A DNA stretch of 64,000 nt from JACCXM01 sp046328335. GTDB lineage: Bacteria > Chloroflexota > Chloroflexia > Thermomicrobiales > UBA6265. The notes beneath the pieces are model-generated. The model ran no database searches. It was given only the letters and a program-made list of their open reading frames with translations, and was not told the origin of the DNA. The translations under genes and the position numbers were made by a program. Each line of letters begins with the position of its first letter. Position 1 is the first letter of the stretch. Below are positions 16,456-25,063 of this stretch, piece after piece. The stretch spans positions 62,001 through 126,000 of the forward strand of contig JAXLWU010000004.1 of NCBI GenBank assembly GCA_046328335.1, read 5' to 3'.

Positions 16456-17292
16456 ATGCTTCGGATTACCCAGGGTTCGTCCCGGCGCGCACTGCTTGGT
16501 GGCGGCATGGCGTTCACGCTTTCCGCCGCCTTCTTCCACCCTCTCGCGGCGGCGCCGGTGACCGACCGCGAGTTGCTCGCGCTCCTGATCGCGGTCGAAC
16601 GGGTGCAGATCGATCGTTACGACGCGATCCTCGACGCCTTCGATGCCGCCGCATTCACCGCTACCGGGTTCAGTGAAGCGGATCGTGACCGCCTGGTTGC
16701 GGCGCGCGAGGCCGAGGCGACGCAACGAGCGGCGCTCGAAGGCGATGACCCCGTATTGCCGCCGCCCACCGCCCCAACCGATCTCCGGTTGGCGCTGGGA
16801 GAACTGGCGGAGCTCGAGAATCTGGCGGTCGCCACCTATGCCGGCGCCATTCCGCGCATCGGCCGCCGTGGGCTCCTGCCGGAACTGATCGGTATCCAGA
16901 GCGTCGAGGCCCGTCATGCCGCATGGCTCGCCATGCTGCTCGACGGTGATCCATTTCCTGCCGCGATCGACGAAGCGCTGCCTCCCGGCGAGGCCCTCAG
17001 CCAATTGCAAGTCATCGCGGGATTGGCAGCACCCGCGGCTACACCAATCGCGGCGGGCGACAATCTTGCCGCCGTTGTTGCCGCCATCGCGGCCGAACTC
17101 GGGGTCGCAGCAAGTACCGTGCAGGTCGTCGCGGTCGAGCCACGGACCTGGCCTGATGCCTCCCTCGGCTGCCCCGAACCAGGTCATGCCTATGCCCAAG
17201 TCATCACCCCGGGCTATGTCGTCACCATCAATAGCGGCGGCAAGGAGATGACGTTCCACACCGATCAGAGCGGAAACATCGCCCGTTGCTGA
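16456..17292 (+). CDS. Exported ferritin-like (DUF4439-type) protein
   Basis: A Tat-like signal (SSRRALLGGGMAFTLSAAFF) precedes a four-helix ferritin-like region with ALLIAVERVQIDRYDAIL, ALGELAELENLAVATYAG and GIQSVEARHAAWLAMLL. The E and ExxRH residues could bind metal. After about residue 190 comes a separate small domain (VAVEPRTWPDASLGCPEPG...GYVVTINSGGKEMTFHTDQSG) found widely in Chloroflexota exported proteins. The start at 16456 follows GAAGGA at proper spacing; in-frame starts at 16432 and 16435 overlap the SDR stop. It may be co-transcribed with the SDR. The function is unknown. Confidence 0.7.
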   Translation: MLRITQGSSRRALLGGGMAFTLSAAFFHPLAAAPVTDRELLALLIAVERVQIDRYDAILDAFDAAAFTATGFSEADRDRLVAAREAEATQRAALEGDDPVLPPPTAPTDLRLALGELAELENLAVATYAGAIPRIGRRGLLPELIGIQSVEARHAAWLAMLLDGDPFPAAIDEALPPGEALSQLQVIAGLAAPAATPIAAGDNLAAVVAAIAAELGVAASTVQVVAVEPRTWPDASLGCPEPGHAYAQVITPGYVVTINSGGKEMTFHTDQSGNIARC

Positions 17293-17297
17293 TACGC

Positions 17298-17475
17298 TGA
17301 AGTGGGAACCGGATGATGACTATCGATTTCATCCCGTGCCCGGGGAGACGCCTCCGTCCGGGGAGGGGGACTCCTCCCTCCAGTGCAGGGAGGCTCGGGA
17401 GGGAGCATCGGGAGGGAGCCAGGGTTGGGATGAGGGGGCGCCTCACGGGCAAACGGCAGTGATCATCCAACGGTA
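17298..17475 (+). mobile_element. MITE-like element, copy 3
   Basis: Left end AACCGGATGATGACT, then CCCTCCAGTGCAGGGAGGCT hairpins, CAGGGTTGGGATGAGGGGGC, and right end AAACGGCAGTGATCATCC. The layout matches the copy at 15457. The space from the ferritin-like gene to the next gene is filled by it. Confidence 0.55.
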
Positions 17476-17512
17476 GCGGACCGCATTTTGCCGCGCCACC
17501 ACGGCGACAATG

Positions 17513-17803
17513 TCAGAGTCGCTGATACTCTTCCAGATCGAGCACAAAGACCGTGGCCGCCGCCGGCGGAATGCCATCGCCCGTGTCTGGCGGCGCCATG
17601 CCCGAGCGCGCCGTCTGCCGGATCAGGTCGAGCACGTAGTCGACCTGGGTTTCATCGGCGCCGATCATCAGCGTCGTGTTGCCGCGGCGCAGAAAGCCGC
17701 CGGTGCTGGCGAGCCGCGTTGTCCGGAAATCGGCCTCCAGGAGTGCATCGACAACCGCGTCCGCGACCTCGTTCTGGATTACCGCGATGACCAGTTTCTT
17801 CAT
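17513..17803 (-). CDS. Cyclic-di-AMP receptor-like protein (DarA/PstA family)
   Basis: This 96-residue PII-like protein starts MKKLVIAVIQNEVADAVVDAL and has the family's FRTTRLASTGGFLRRGNTTL segment, where the nucleotide is bound in DarA. IGADETQVDYVLDLIRQTA and a C-terminal strand follow. In Firmicutes such proteins bind c-di-AMP. The start at ATG 17803 has GAGG about 10 bases upstream; a GTG lies 9 bases earlier. The gene stands alone, not next to tmk or holB as often elsewhere. Whether this organism makes c-di-AMP cannot be seen here. Confidence 0.82.
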   Translation of the reverse strand: MKKLVIAVIQNEVADAVVDALLEADFRTTRLASTGGFLRRGNTTLMIGADETQVDYVLDLIRQTARSGMAPPDTGDGIPPAAATVFVLDLEEYQRL

Positions 17804-18109
17804 CCGCTTCACGCCTCACGAGACTGGCGGCTCCCGGTGCTTGCCGCGGTGTCTGGCAACCCCGGTATCGACTCACGTCGTGCCAACGTCGGACCCGCGC
17901 CCGGAATCCCCCCGATGCCCAACCAACGTGGCTTACATACTACCCTGCCACGCGCCGCTTTGTGTCATGTCCGTCGTGCAAATCGGCCCAGAACCATTGC
18001 ATTAGGACGAACCGGCATCGATCGCCCGCGCCAGGACCACGGAAGTTCGCCTAAACAAAGATCGCACCCACGCCCGCACGGTTGGCACCTCAGCCCATCG
18101 CTGCTTCGA
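17804..18109. other. Intergenic, no gene recognised
   Basis: About 300 bases between ruvX and the c-di-AMP receptor gene, both on the minus strand. The receptor promoter should be here, but I see no clear -35/-10 pair, RNA gene or repeat copy. Confidence 0.4.
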
Positions 18110-18562
18110 TCATCCTTCCCCAGCACGCACGGTGCGTGCCCGCCTCGAATCGAGGTAACCCTGGAGGATGACCGCCGCTGCGGTCGCATCAACCAATTCG
18201 CGCCGCTGCTTGCCTTTGATGCCGCGCTGGCCGAGTGATCGCTCCGCCACCGCGGTCGTCAGACGCTCGTCCCAGAATTCGACGGCGATCTCCGGCTGCA
18301 CCCGCGCCTCCAGTTCCGCCGCAAACTCGCGTACCGTCGCTGCCTGCGGCCCTTCTCGGCCGGAAAGACTGGTCGGCAGTCCGATGACGATCGTTGTCGC
18401 GCCGCGTTCGCACGCCAGCCGCCGCAGCGTCTCCAGATCGTCGCGGCCCCGTTGCACCGTGGTCAGTGGCGAGGCGATAGTGCCGAGTTCATCGGCGATT
18501 GCCACCCCAATGCGACGCTCTCCGACATCCAGCGCCATCGTTCTCGCGCCGGAGCGATTCAC
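18110..18562 (-). CDS. ruvX: Holliday junction resolvase-like RuvX (YqgF)
   Basis: It has the RNase H-fold motif ALDVGERRIGVAIADELG with catalytic Asp near residue 12, the IVIGLPTSLSGREGPQA loop, FWDERLTT with the conserved Glu, and the C-terminal DATAAAVILQGYL with the last acid. The length of 150 aa is normal. The family acts on 16S rRNA processing and/or four-way DNA junctions. Its GTG start overlaps the stop of the baseplate-J-like gene (GTGA), so the two are coupled. The coupled pair lies 132 bases downstream of alaS; an alaS-ruvX neighbourhood is common in bacteria. Confidence 0.92.
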   Translation of the reverse strand: MNRSGARTMALDVGERRIGVAIADELGTIASPLTTVQRGRDDLETLRRLACERGATTIVIGLPTSLSGREGPQAATVREFAAELEARVQPEIAVEFWDERLTTAVAERSLGQRGIKGKQRRELVDATAAAVILQGYLDSRRARTVRAGEG

Positions 18563-20190
18563 TTCTCGGTCTCGAACGTGATCTGGTTGGCGTTCCCCGG
18601 CATGCTTCTGACCAGCCAGGACGGACTGTACGCCACGCGATAGTCCGCGATCTCTGGCGTCTTCCCCAGAATCGCGCTCACCTCGTCCGCGCTCGCGCCA
18701 GCCAGCGCCGCCGCCAGGGCCGCCCGTTCGGCATCGTCCAGTACCGCCACGGCATCGGCCTTCGCCTCGACCGCGAAGCGAATGGCGCCGTTCTGATTGC
18801 CCTGTTCGACCGGATTCGCAAACGTCACCCGCTCGGGATCGATGGCGAAACCGGCTGGCACGTCGTCCTTCAAACTGGCCAGCAACGCCGCTTCATAGGC
18901 CTTCGCCGCGGCGTCACCGTCATAGGTTTTCACGTTGAGCGTCAGCGTCGAGGTCGTGCCGACCGCGGCGGCATCCTCACCTGCCTGATGATCGAACGCA
19001 TCGTTCTGCGCCGCAATCTCGATCGTCGACGGTACGATCACCTGCCCGCTGTCCTCCTTGGCGAGGAGATCGGCGGCCAGGGTCGGCGCCGCCTCCTGCG
19101 CCTGCCGTTTCAGCTGCTCCAGATCGGCCTCGGCCACTACCTGGAACTCTTTGTCGGTTCCACCGGCGGTCGGCTCCATGCGGTTGCTGTAATAGATCCC
19201 GTTCGGCAACTGCCCGCCAATTTCGCCCTGGCCGACGTTGCCCCCCGATCCCGGCTTGGTCGCTCGTACCTGGCTGGTCGCGGCCCCGGGTTGACCAGTG
19301 GCACTGTCAGCGGCGGGGACGGAAACGTCCTCGACAAAGGCAAACTCGACGCCCTCTTCTGTAGAAACCCTCGTTCCCGCGGCCACCGTGACCCCGCTGT
19401 TCGCCGCGTTTCGCAGTTCGATAGGCCCGGCGGCAGTACCGTCCGGTTCCACACGCACGCCGGTTGCCGGAACGTTGCCGGTCCAGACCACCTCGATTTG
19501 GCGATCCTGCATCGGCACCGCAAACGCCGCGCCACTATCCTGCGATTGACCATTCCCGGTAACATCGAATGCCAGCGTTGCGGCCACCGGTTCGGTTTTC
19601 GGGATGATGGTCACCACCGCGTGTGGCAGGAGCAAACGAACCGCCCCCGCCGTTCCGGCCACCAGCAGCACGAGCAGCATCGCGACCGGCAACCAGCGCC
19701 GTGGCGGGTTCGCGGGCGCGGCGGTTCCGGCGGCCTCTTCTTCGGTTGTCTCCTCGTCTTCGCCCGGTTGTTCCTCGGACACGGGCCAGAGCGAGGCCGG
19801 ATCGACGCGCACTGCCGGCTCTGGCGGCGCCTCGTCCAGGTCGGGCCAGTTTCCGTTCTCCGGGACGGGTGGCGGCGCAGGTACCGGCACCGGACGCGCG
19901 GCGGCAACCGGCGCCGGTTTGGCGCGGGGAATCGGCTTGGCGGCAAGACCGAGCCGCTCGGCGAGTTGCAGTCGCAAAGGATCGGCGGTGCGCAGAACGG
20001 CCGGCACTCGGTCGGCATCGAGCGCCTCTTTCAGCGCCCGGAACTCGGCAGCAGTCAGGAGCAGCGGGCTATCGATCGGAACGACGAGATCGACGACCTG
20101 CCCGCTCTTCGCCGCCTCCCGCACGTGGCCGATGACATCGGCCAGCGTATTGTCCGAGGTGACAACAACCCTGAGCGTACGCTCGGTCAT
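18559..20190 (-). CDS. Baseplate J/gp47-like membrane-anchored protein
   Basis: The 543-residue protein has a cytoplasmic N-terminal domain (RTLRVVVTSDNTLADVIGHV...), a Pro/Glu-rich linker at about 85-165, one membrane helix (WLPVAMLLVLLVAGTAGAV), and a large C-terminal region resembling baseplate J proteins. The end repeats the helix ALAAALAGASADEVSAIL and a wing AYSPSWLVRSMPGNANQITFE. In Chloroflexota and Actinobacteria such single-pass proteins, annotated as baseplate J/gp47 family, occur without phage genes; their role is unknown. It sits between alaS and ruvX and overlaps ruvX by 4 bases, so it belongs to a housekeeping operon here. Confidence 0.7.
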   Translation of the reverse strand: MTERTLRVVVTSDNTLADVIGHVREAAKSGQVVDLVVPIDSPLLLTAAEFRALKEALDADRVPAVLRTADPLRLQLAERLGLAAKPIPRAKPAPVAAARPVPVPAPPPVPENGNWPDLDEAPPEPAVRVDPASLWPVSEEQPGEDEETTEEEAAGTAAPANPPRRWLPVAMLLVLLVAGTAGAVRLLLPHAVVTIIPKTEPVAATLAFDVTGNGQSQDSGAAFAVPMQDRQIEVVWTGNVPATGVRVEPDGTAAGPIELRNAANSGVTVAAGTRVSTEEGVEFAFVEDVSVPAADSATGQPGAATSQVRATKPGSGGNVGQGEIGGQLPNGIYYSNRMEPTAGGTDKEFQVVAEADLEQLKRQAQEAAPTLAADLLAKEDSGQVIVPSTIEIAAQNDAFDHQAGEDAAAVGTTSTLTLNVKTYDGDAAAKAYEAALLASLKDDVPAGFAIDPERVTFANPVEQGNQNGAIRFAVEAKADAVAVLDDAERAALAAALAGASADEVSAILGKTPEIADYRVAYSPSWLVRSMPGNANQITFETEK

Positions 20191-20322
20191 CGGGCGAACC
20201 CGGGAATCGACTGGATCGATTCAGGCGACGGCACCGGAGGGGACACCGCCACCCGGCGAGCCTCACGGCGCGACGCCATCCCCGATTCCTGCTGGATTTG
20301 CCGTGGCCTGGACAAGCGGCCG

Positions 20323-23007
20323 TTACCGCGCCGCGCCACGCTCGACGATGCCAGCGACCGCGGCCAGCGCATCATCGAGTTTGGCGGCATCTTTCCCGCC
20401 GGCCTCCGCCAACTCCGCCCGTCCGCCACCCCGGCCATCGACGATGGCCGCGGTCTCGCGCACGATATCGCCTGCCTTCACCCCTTGCGCGACCAGATCC
20501 GGGGTGACCATCGCCAGTAGGCTTGGACGTCCCTCGATGACCGCGCCCAGCACCACCACGCCGGATCCCATCCGGTCGCGCAGGCGGTCGCCCATCTGTC
20601 GCAGCGCATCCTTGCCATCGACATCGGCGCGAACCGCAAGGACCCGCAATCCGTTGACATCGATCGCGCGGTCGATCAGGTCACTGGCGCGGGCGCTCGC
20701 CAGTTGGCCGCGCAGCCGCTCGTTCTCCCGCTCCAGGCCGCGCATGCGCTCCTGCAGCGCTTCGATCTGGGCGGGCAGTTCCGGCCAGGTCGCTCGCAGG
20801 GCGCGCCCACTCTCGCCGAGGACGCGTCCTTGCGTCAGCATCCGCTCGATCGCCGCATCGCCGGTAACCGCCTCGATCCGGCGCACCCCGGCCGCCACAC
20901 TCCCTTCCGAGACGATCAGGAAAGGACCGATCTCACCGGTCATGGCGACGTGGGTCCCACCGCACAACTCCTGCGAAAAGTCGGGAATCCCCACCACGCG
21001 CACGGTGTCGCCGTACTTCTCGCCGAAGAGGGCCATTGCGCCGCCCTCGACCGCGTCGCGATACGCCTTGATATCGGTGGTCACGGCAGCATTGCGCAGG
21101 ATCTCCCGGTTGACGATCTCCGTGATCCGCTCCACTTGCTCGTTCGAAACCGCGTCGAGCGAGGTGAAGTCAAAGCGCAGCCGATCCGGCGCCACGAGCG
21201 AGCCGGCCTGTCGTGTCTCTGCGCCGAGCGTCAACCGCAAGGCGCGATGCAGGAGGTGAGTGGCGGTGTGATTGCGACGGATCGCCTGCCGCCGCTCGCG
21301 GTCGATCTCGGCACGGGCGGTCTCGCCAGCCCGGACAAATCCCTCCGCTACGGTCCCCCGGTGCACGAAGACATCGGGTGTCGGCTTGAAGGTGTCGTCG
21401 ATATTGATCACCCCGGTATCGGTGCGAATCCAGCCGGTGTCCCCGATCTGCCCGCCTGACTCGCCGTAGAACGGCGTGCGATCGAGGACGATCTCGACCG
21501 GCTGCCCCGCCTCGGCCTCGTCGAGCGCGCCATCCGGTCCCACCAGCCCGAGAATGCGCCCCGTGCCCGCCGTTTCGCGATAGCCGAGGAACGCTGTTGG
21601 CCCGCCCGCGATTCCGACATAGACTTCGGCCCGCGACCGCGCGCGGTCGCGAAACGCCTCGCTGGCTCCGCCCCGGCTGATCTCGCGTTGTTCGGCGAGC
21701 GCCTGCTCGAAACTGGTGCTATCGACCTCCAGGCCCTGCTCCCGCGCCAATTCGAGCGTGAGATCGAAGGGAAAGCCGTAGGTATCGTAGAGTCGAAAGA
21801 CCTCGCGGCCCGGCAGGACCTGCGCCACCGTCTCGCCACGGGCGGACGCTTCCCGCGCCAAGTCCTCGACCAATCCCTGGAACCGCGCGATGCCAGCCGC
21901 CAGCGTTCGTCCGAAACTCTCTTCTTCGTGGGTAAGCACCCGTTCGATCTGCACCCGCCGCTCGGACAACTCCGGATGATGGTGCGCGAACTGGGCAATC
22001 ACCACCCCCGCCACATCGGCCAGGAACGGGCCTTCCAGCCCCAGTTTGCGCCCAGCGCGGATCGCCCGGCGCAGGATCCGCCGCAGCACGTAGGCGCGGC
22101 CCTCGTTGCCGGGCAGCACGCCATCCGCGATGAGGAAGGTCCCCCCCCGCGCGTGATCGGCGATGATCCGCAGAGCGCGATCCGTTTCCGCGTCGTTGCC
22201 GTAGGTGACGCCGGACAAACCAGCCACCCGCTGGATGATGGTCTGGTAGAGATCGATGTCGTAGACCGACCGCGCCCCCTGCATCACCATCGCCAGACGC
22301 TCGAGCCCCATGCCGGTATCGACATGCTGTCGGGGCAGTTTCGTGCGCGTGCCATCCGGAGCCTGGAAGAACTCCATGAAGACGTTGTTCCAGACTTCGA
22401 GATAGCGCTCGCAATCACAACCCGGCGCACAATCGGGTGAACCGCAGCCGTGCTCCGGACCACGGTCGAAATAGACCTCCGAGTCCGGTCCGTTCGGTCC
22501 GGTCGCGCCAACTGGGCCCCACCAGTTATCGGCGAGCTTGCCAATGCGCTCTTCCGGGACCCCGATCACATCCCGCCAGATCCGGTAGGCATCCTCGTCG
22601 TCGGGATGGACCGTTGGGTACCAGCGGTCGGCGGGCACGCCGAGTTCCTGGGTGAAGAACTCCCACGTCCATTGCAGCGATTCGTGCTTGAAGTAATCGC
22701 CGATCGAGAAGTTCCCGAGCATGAAGAAGAAGGTGAGGTGGCTCTCGTCGCCAACCTCATCGATATCGACCGTGCGGAAACACTTCTGCACCGAGACCAG
22801 CCGCTGGGCCGGTGGCTGCTCCAGACCCAGGAAATAGGGGGTCATCTGCTGCATGCCGGCGGTGGTCAGCAGCACGGTCGGGTCGTTGTGAGGAACGAGC
22901 GATGACGACGGCACATGGAGATGCCCGCGCTTCTCGAAAAACGCGACAAATCGTCGGCGCAATTCCTCTCCGGACATCGGAGCGGGCATCGGACTCGTCA
23001 TGGACAT
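20323..23007 (-). CDS. alaS: Alanine--tRNA ligase
   Basis: This is a full-length class II alanyl-tRNA synthetase of 894 residues. The aminoacylation core has FFEKRGHLHVPSSSLVPHND, TTAGMQQM, FRTVDIDEVGD and LTFFFMLGNFSIGDYFK. The editing domain has HTATHLLHRALR and CGGTHVAMTGEIGPF with the zinc-binding His and Cys residues. A coiled coil and the DHHA1-type C-terminal domain end it. A Cys cluster (CGSPDCAPGCDC) sits in the anticodon-side domain, as in many bacterial enzymes. ATG 23007 has GAGG about 11 bases ahead; ATG 23001 is an alternative. No T-box leader was found upstream. Confidence 0.97.
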   Translation of the reverse strand: MSMTSPMPAPMSGEELRRRFVAFFEKRGHLHVPSSSLVPHNDPTVLLTTAGMQQMTPYFLGLEQPPAQRLVSVQKCFRTVDIDEVGDESHLTFFFMLGNFSIGDYFKHESLQWTWEFFTQELGVPADRWYPTVHPDDEDAYRIWRDVIGVPEERIGKLADNWWGPVGATGPNGPDSEVYFDRGPEHGCGSPDCAPGCDCERYLEVWNNVFMEFFQAPDGTRTKLPRQHVDTGMGLERLAMVMQGARSVYDIDLYQTIIQRVAGLSGVTYGNDAETDRALRIIADHARGGTFLIADGVLPGNEGRAYVLRRILRRAIRAGRKLGLEGPFLADVAGVVIAQFAHHHPELSERRVQIERVLTHEEESFGRTLAAGIARFQGLVEDLAREASARGETVAQVLPGREVFRLYDTYGFPFDLTLELAREQGLEVDSTSFEQALAEQREISRGGASEAFRDRARSRAEVYVGIAGGPTAFLGYRETAGTGRILGLVGPDGALDEAEAGQPVEIVLDRTPFYGESGGQIGDTGWIRTDTGVINIDDTFKPTPDVFVHRGTVAEGFVRAGETARAEIDRERRQAIRRNHTATHLLHRALRLTLGAETRQAGSLVAPDRLRFDFTSLDAVSNEQVERITEIVNREILRNAAVTTDIKAYRDAVEGGAMALFGEKYGDTVRVVGIPDFSQELCGGTHVAMTGEIGPFLIVSEGSVAAGVRRIEAVTGDAAIERMLTQGRVLGESGRALRATWPELPAQIEALQERMRGLERENERLRGQLASARASDLIDRAIDVNGLRVLAVRADVDGKDALRQMGDRLRDRMGSGVVVLGAVIEGRPSLLAMVTPDLVAQGVKAGDIVRETAAIVDGRGGGRAELAEAGGKDAAKLDDALAAVAGIVERGAAR

Positions 23008-23208
23008 GGATCGGGCGACCTCATTCCTCTGTCGTGCGTCATTCTCGTTCGTCAGCGTCGCGAAATGCCGGCAACGGCGAAATGGCCCGGGAGCAACCGG
23101 ACCGAGCGCAGATTGTGACAGACCCCGCGACGCGCGGCAATCCCGTTCCCTGAAATTGCGCGAAGGCGCGCGCCGCGGCAACGTCGCCGGGGCCGTACCC
23201 CGCCGCGA

Positions 23209-23598
23209 TTACTCCCCCATCGCCGCGCGCCAGGCCCGCACGTAGTCCTCCCGCGCCGGCACAAAGGTCTCGACGATGAGCACGCCGTCTGGACCGGCGG
23301 TTCCACTGTGCCGGGCATGCGGTGTGATCACGTAGCCCTCGCCCACGTTCACCTCACGAGCCTCGCCCTCGACCGTCAGAGTAAACGCTCCCTCGACCAC
23401 CACCCCGGACTGCTCGTTGCGATGGCTGTGCTCGACCACCGAGGCTCCCGGATCGAGCGCGATCCAGCAGGTCATCATCGCCTCGCCGACGATCGGCTGG
23501 ATGTAGACCCCGGGCGCCGGCGAAAACGCTTTCACGTCTGTCCGTTTCGCCCAGGTGACCGGAGCCTTCGCTTCTGCCACCCCGTTTTCCTCACCCAT
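23209..23598 (-). CDS. Cupin-domain protein
   Basis: A 129-residue single cupin. Motif 1 reads VVEHSHRNEQSGVVVEG and motif 2 has PHARHSGTA, giving His and Glu ligands for a metal ion. The protein is tightly conserved in form with small cupins that act as isomerases or sensors, but no specific activity can be named. AGAGGAG stands about 8 bases before ATG 23598; the longer open frame upstream has no such signal. It lies just upstream of alaS on the same strand, with about 200 bases between. Confidence 0.75.
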   Translation of the reverse strand: MGEENGVAEAKAPVTWAKRTDVKAFSPAPGVYIQPIVGEAMMTCWIALDPGASVVEHSHRNEQSGVVVEGAFTLTVEGEAREVNVGEGYVITPHARHSGTAGPDGVLIVETFVPAREDYVRAWRAAMGE

Positions 23599-24000
23599 GA
23601 CACGCTCCTCTTGCCTGCAAATGCCAACCACCTGCTCATGATCACACGCTTCCGCCGCCGACGCGAACTGACACGGCCAGGGCTTGCCCGTGTGGGCACT
23701 GACCACCGTCAGCGCGGCATCACTTCGCTACCCAGGCCGAAGTTGAGATATGGACGTGGACCTTCACACTGGACGAAGTTACCGATGCGACAAGTCTCGC
23801 CCCGTGTGCGCGGGGGGCGAGGGGGTGGGGTGCGGGGACGTCTCAGGAGCAGATGGCCACAATCATCCTCGATCGGTAGTACTCTGACACCCTGCCATCA
23901 TCCGAGCGATCCGCCAGCCTGCGTCCGAACGAACGTTCTTGACACACGCCGCGCCGCGCGGTTAGCCTCTTTCCGTCAACCGCTCCACCCGGAGGCGCTC
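23599..24000. other. Intergenic with G-rich repeat remnant
   Basis: No gene is supported. About 23797-23880 is G-rich (GGGGGCGAGGGGGTGGGGTG) and ends in a GCAGATGGCCACAATCATCC-like stretch. It looks like a worn copy of the MITE-like element, though weaker than the others. Confidence 0.4.
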
Positions 24001-25059
24001 ATGGCACGCTCCTCACAGTCAGTTCCGCGCCCCACTCCGGCGGCCCGCCGCCGCATCCCCGGCGACGGCGTCACCATCGAGGAGCGGGAGCAACCCTACA
24101 CCGACGACCCCGCGTTGCTCGCGGCCGAAGAGCGGTTCGCCGCCGCCGTGCCGGATCAACTCTCCCTCTTCGCTCCCGGACCGGCGGGATCGTTCGCCCC
24201 GCTCCTGGGTGGATTGCCAACCCTGACGCCGCACAGCAGTCTCGAACTTGCCCGCGCCTGGTACCGTCGCGAGTTGGAGCAGGCGGGACGGCCGACCAAC
24301 ACCGTCGAATCCTATTGCTACGACCTGGCGATCCTGGAAAAACTGATCGGTCCCAAGCCGATCGCCACGATCGACCAGACCGACATCGCCAAACTCCTCG
24401 GCGACGCGAATGGCCGCGCGACCCGCAAGCGTCGCCTGACATCGGCCCGGCGCTTCTTTCGCTATCTCATCGACGACGCCCGCATCCTCCGCGTCGATCC
24501 GACCGAAGGCCACTATCCGCACACTATTGCCCTGCGCTCTCCAGTTCCCCTCTTTCTGGCCGAACAGGAGGCGCTCCTCGCCGCCGCGGCAGACGATGAA
24601 CCGTGGAGCCTGCCAGCGATCTGGCTGATGCTCCGCACCGGCCTGAGCCGCTCCGAACTGCTCGCGCTGCGCCGCGAGCATATCGATTCCGGCGATCCCG
24701 AGAATCCTGTTGTCTACGTCTTTTATGACGACCCAACGAAGCGCGGCAAGGAGCGCAAGATCGCGACCGGGCCCGACTTCGCCGCGATCTATGCCCGGTA
24801 TCTCGCGGAGAAGCCTCCCGTCGACCTCCTCTTTCCAGTCGGGCCGCAGGCGGTCAATGGAATGGTCGATCGGGTCAGCCGCAACGCCGGCATCCAGAAG
24901 GATGTAACGCCGCAGACGTTGCGCAATACCTTTGCTATCGACCGCGCCCACGCGGGCGCGACCGAGGACGACCTGCTGGCCCTGCTCGGCCTCGCGGACG
25001 ACGCCCGGAACCGGGGCAGCGTCCAGCGCTACCTCAAACTCGCCGCTCCGCCGCTGTAA
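24001..25059 (+). CDS. Tyrosine recombinase (XerC/D-like), with changed active site
   Basis: An N-terminal SAM-like core-binding domain (SLELARAWYRRELEQAG) is followed by a phage-integrase catalytic domain with LMLRTGLSRSELLALRREHI (first Arg), KRGKERKIATG (Lys strand), TPQTLRNTFA (second Arg) and VQRYLKLA (nucleophilic Tyr). Two usual histidines are absent: HxLR reads PQTLR, and LGH reads LGLAD. The first 80 residues are an extra, poorly conserved arm. GGAGG precedes the ATG by 7 bases. No transposon ends, attachment site or phage gene is near, so it may be a chromosomal protein rather than a mobile-element integrase. Confidence 0.75.
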   Translation: MARSSQSVPRPTPAARRRIPGDGVTIEEREQPYTDDPALLAAEERFAAAVPDQLSLFAPGPAGSFAPLLGGLPTLTPHSSLELARAWYRRELEQAGRPTNTVESYCYDLAILEKLIGPKPIATIDQTDIAKLLGDANGRATRKRRLTSARRFFRYLIDDARILRVDPTEGHYPHTIALRSPVPLFLAEQEALLAAAADDEPWSLPAIWLMLRTGLSRSELLALRREHIDSGDPENPVVYVFYDDPTKRGKERKIATGPDFAAIYARYLAEKPPVDLLFPVGPQAVNGMVDRVSRNAGIQKDVTPQTLRNTFAIDRAHAGATEDDLLALLGLADDARNRGSVQRYLKLAAPPL

Positions 25060-25063
25060 CGGT

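Noticed and set aside
18499..20520. 673-codon plus-strand frame
   Set aside because: Antisense to the baseplate-J-like gene and the ruvX start; no motifs.
23010..23200. T-box leader upstream of alaS
   Set aside because: The conserved GGTGGNACCGCG motif and specifier-loop layout were not found.
24001..25059. Integrated prophage or genomic island
   Set aside because: Only a lone recombinase is present, with no attachment repeats, phage genes or shift in base composition around it.
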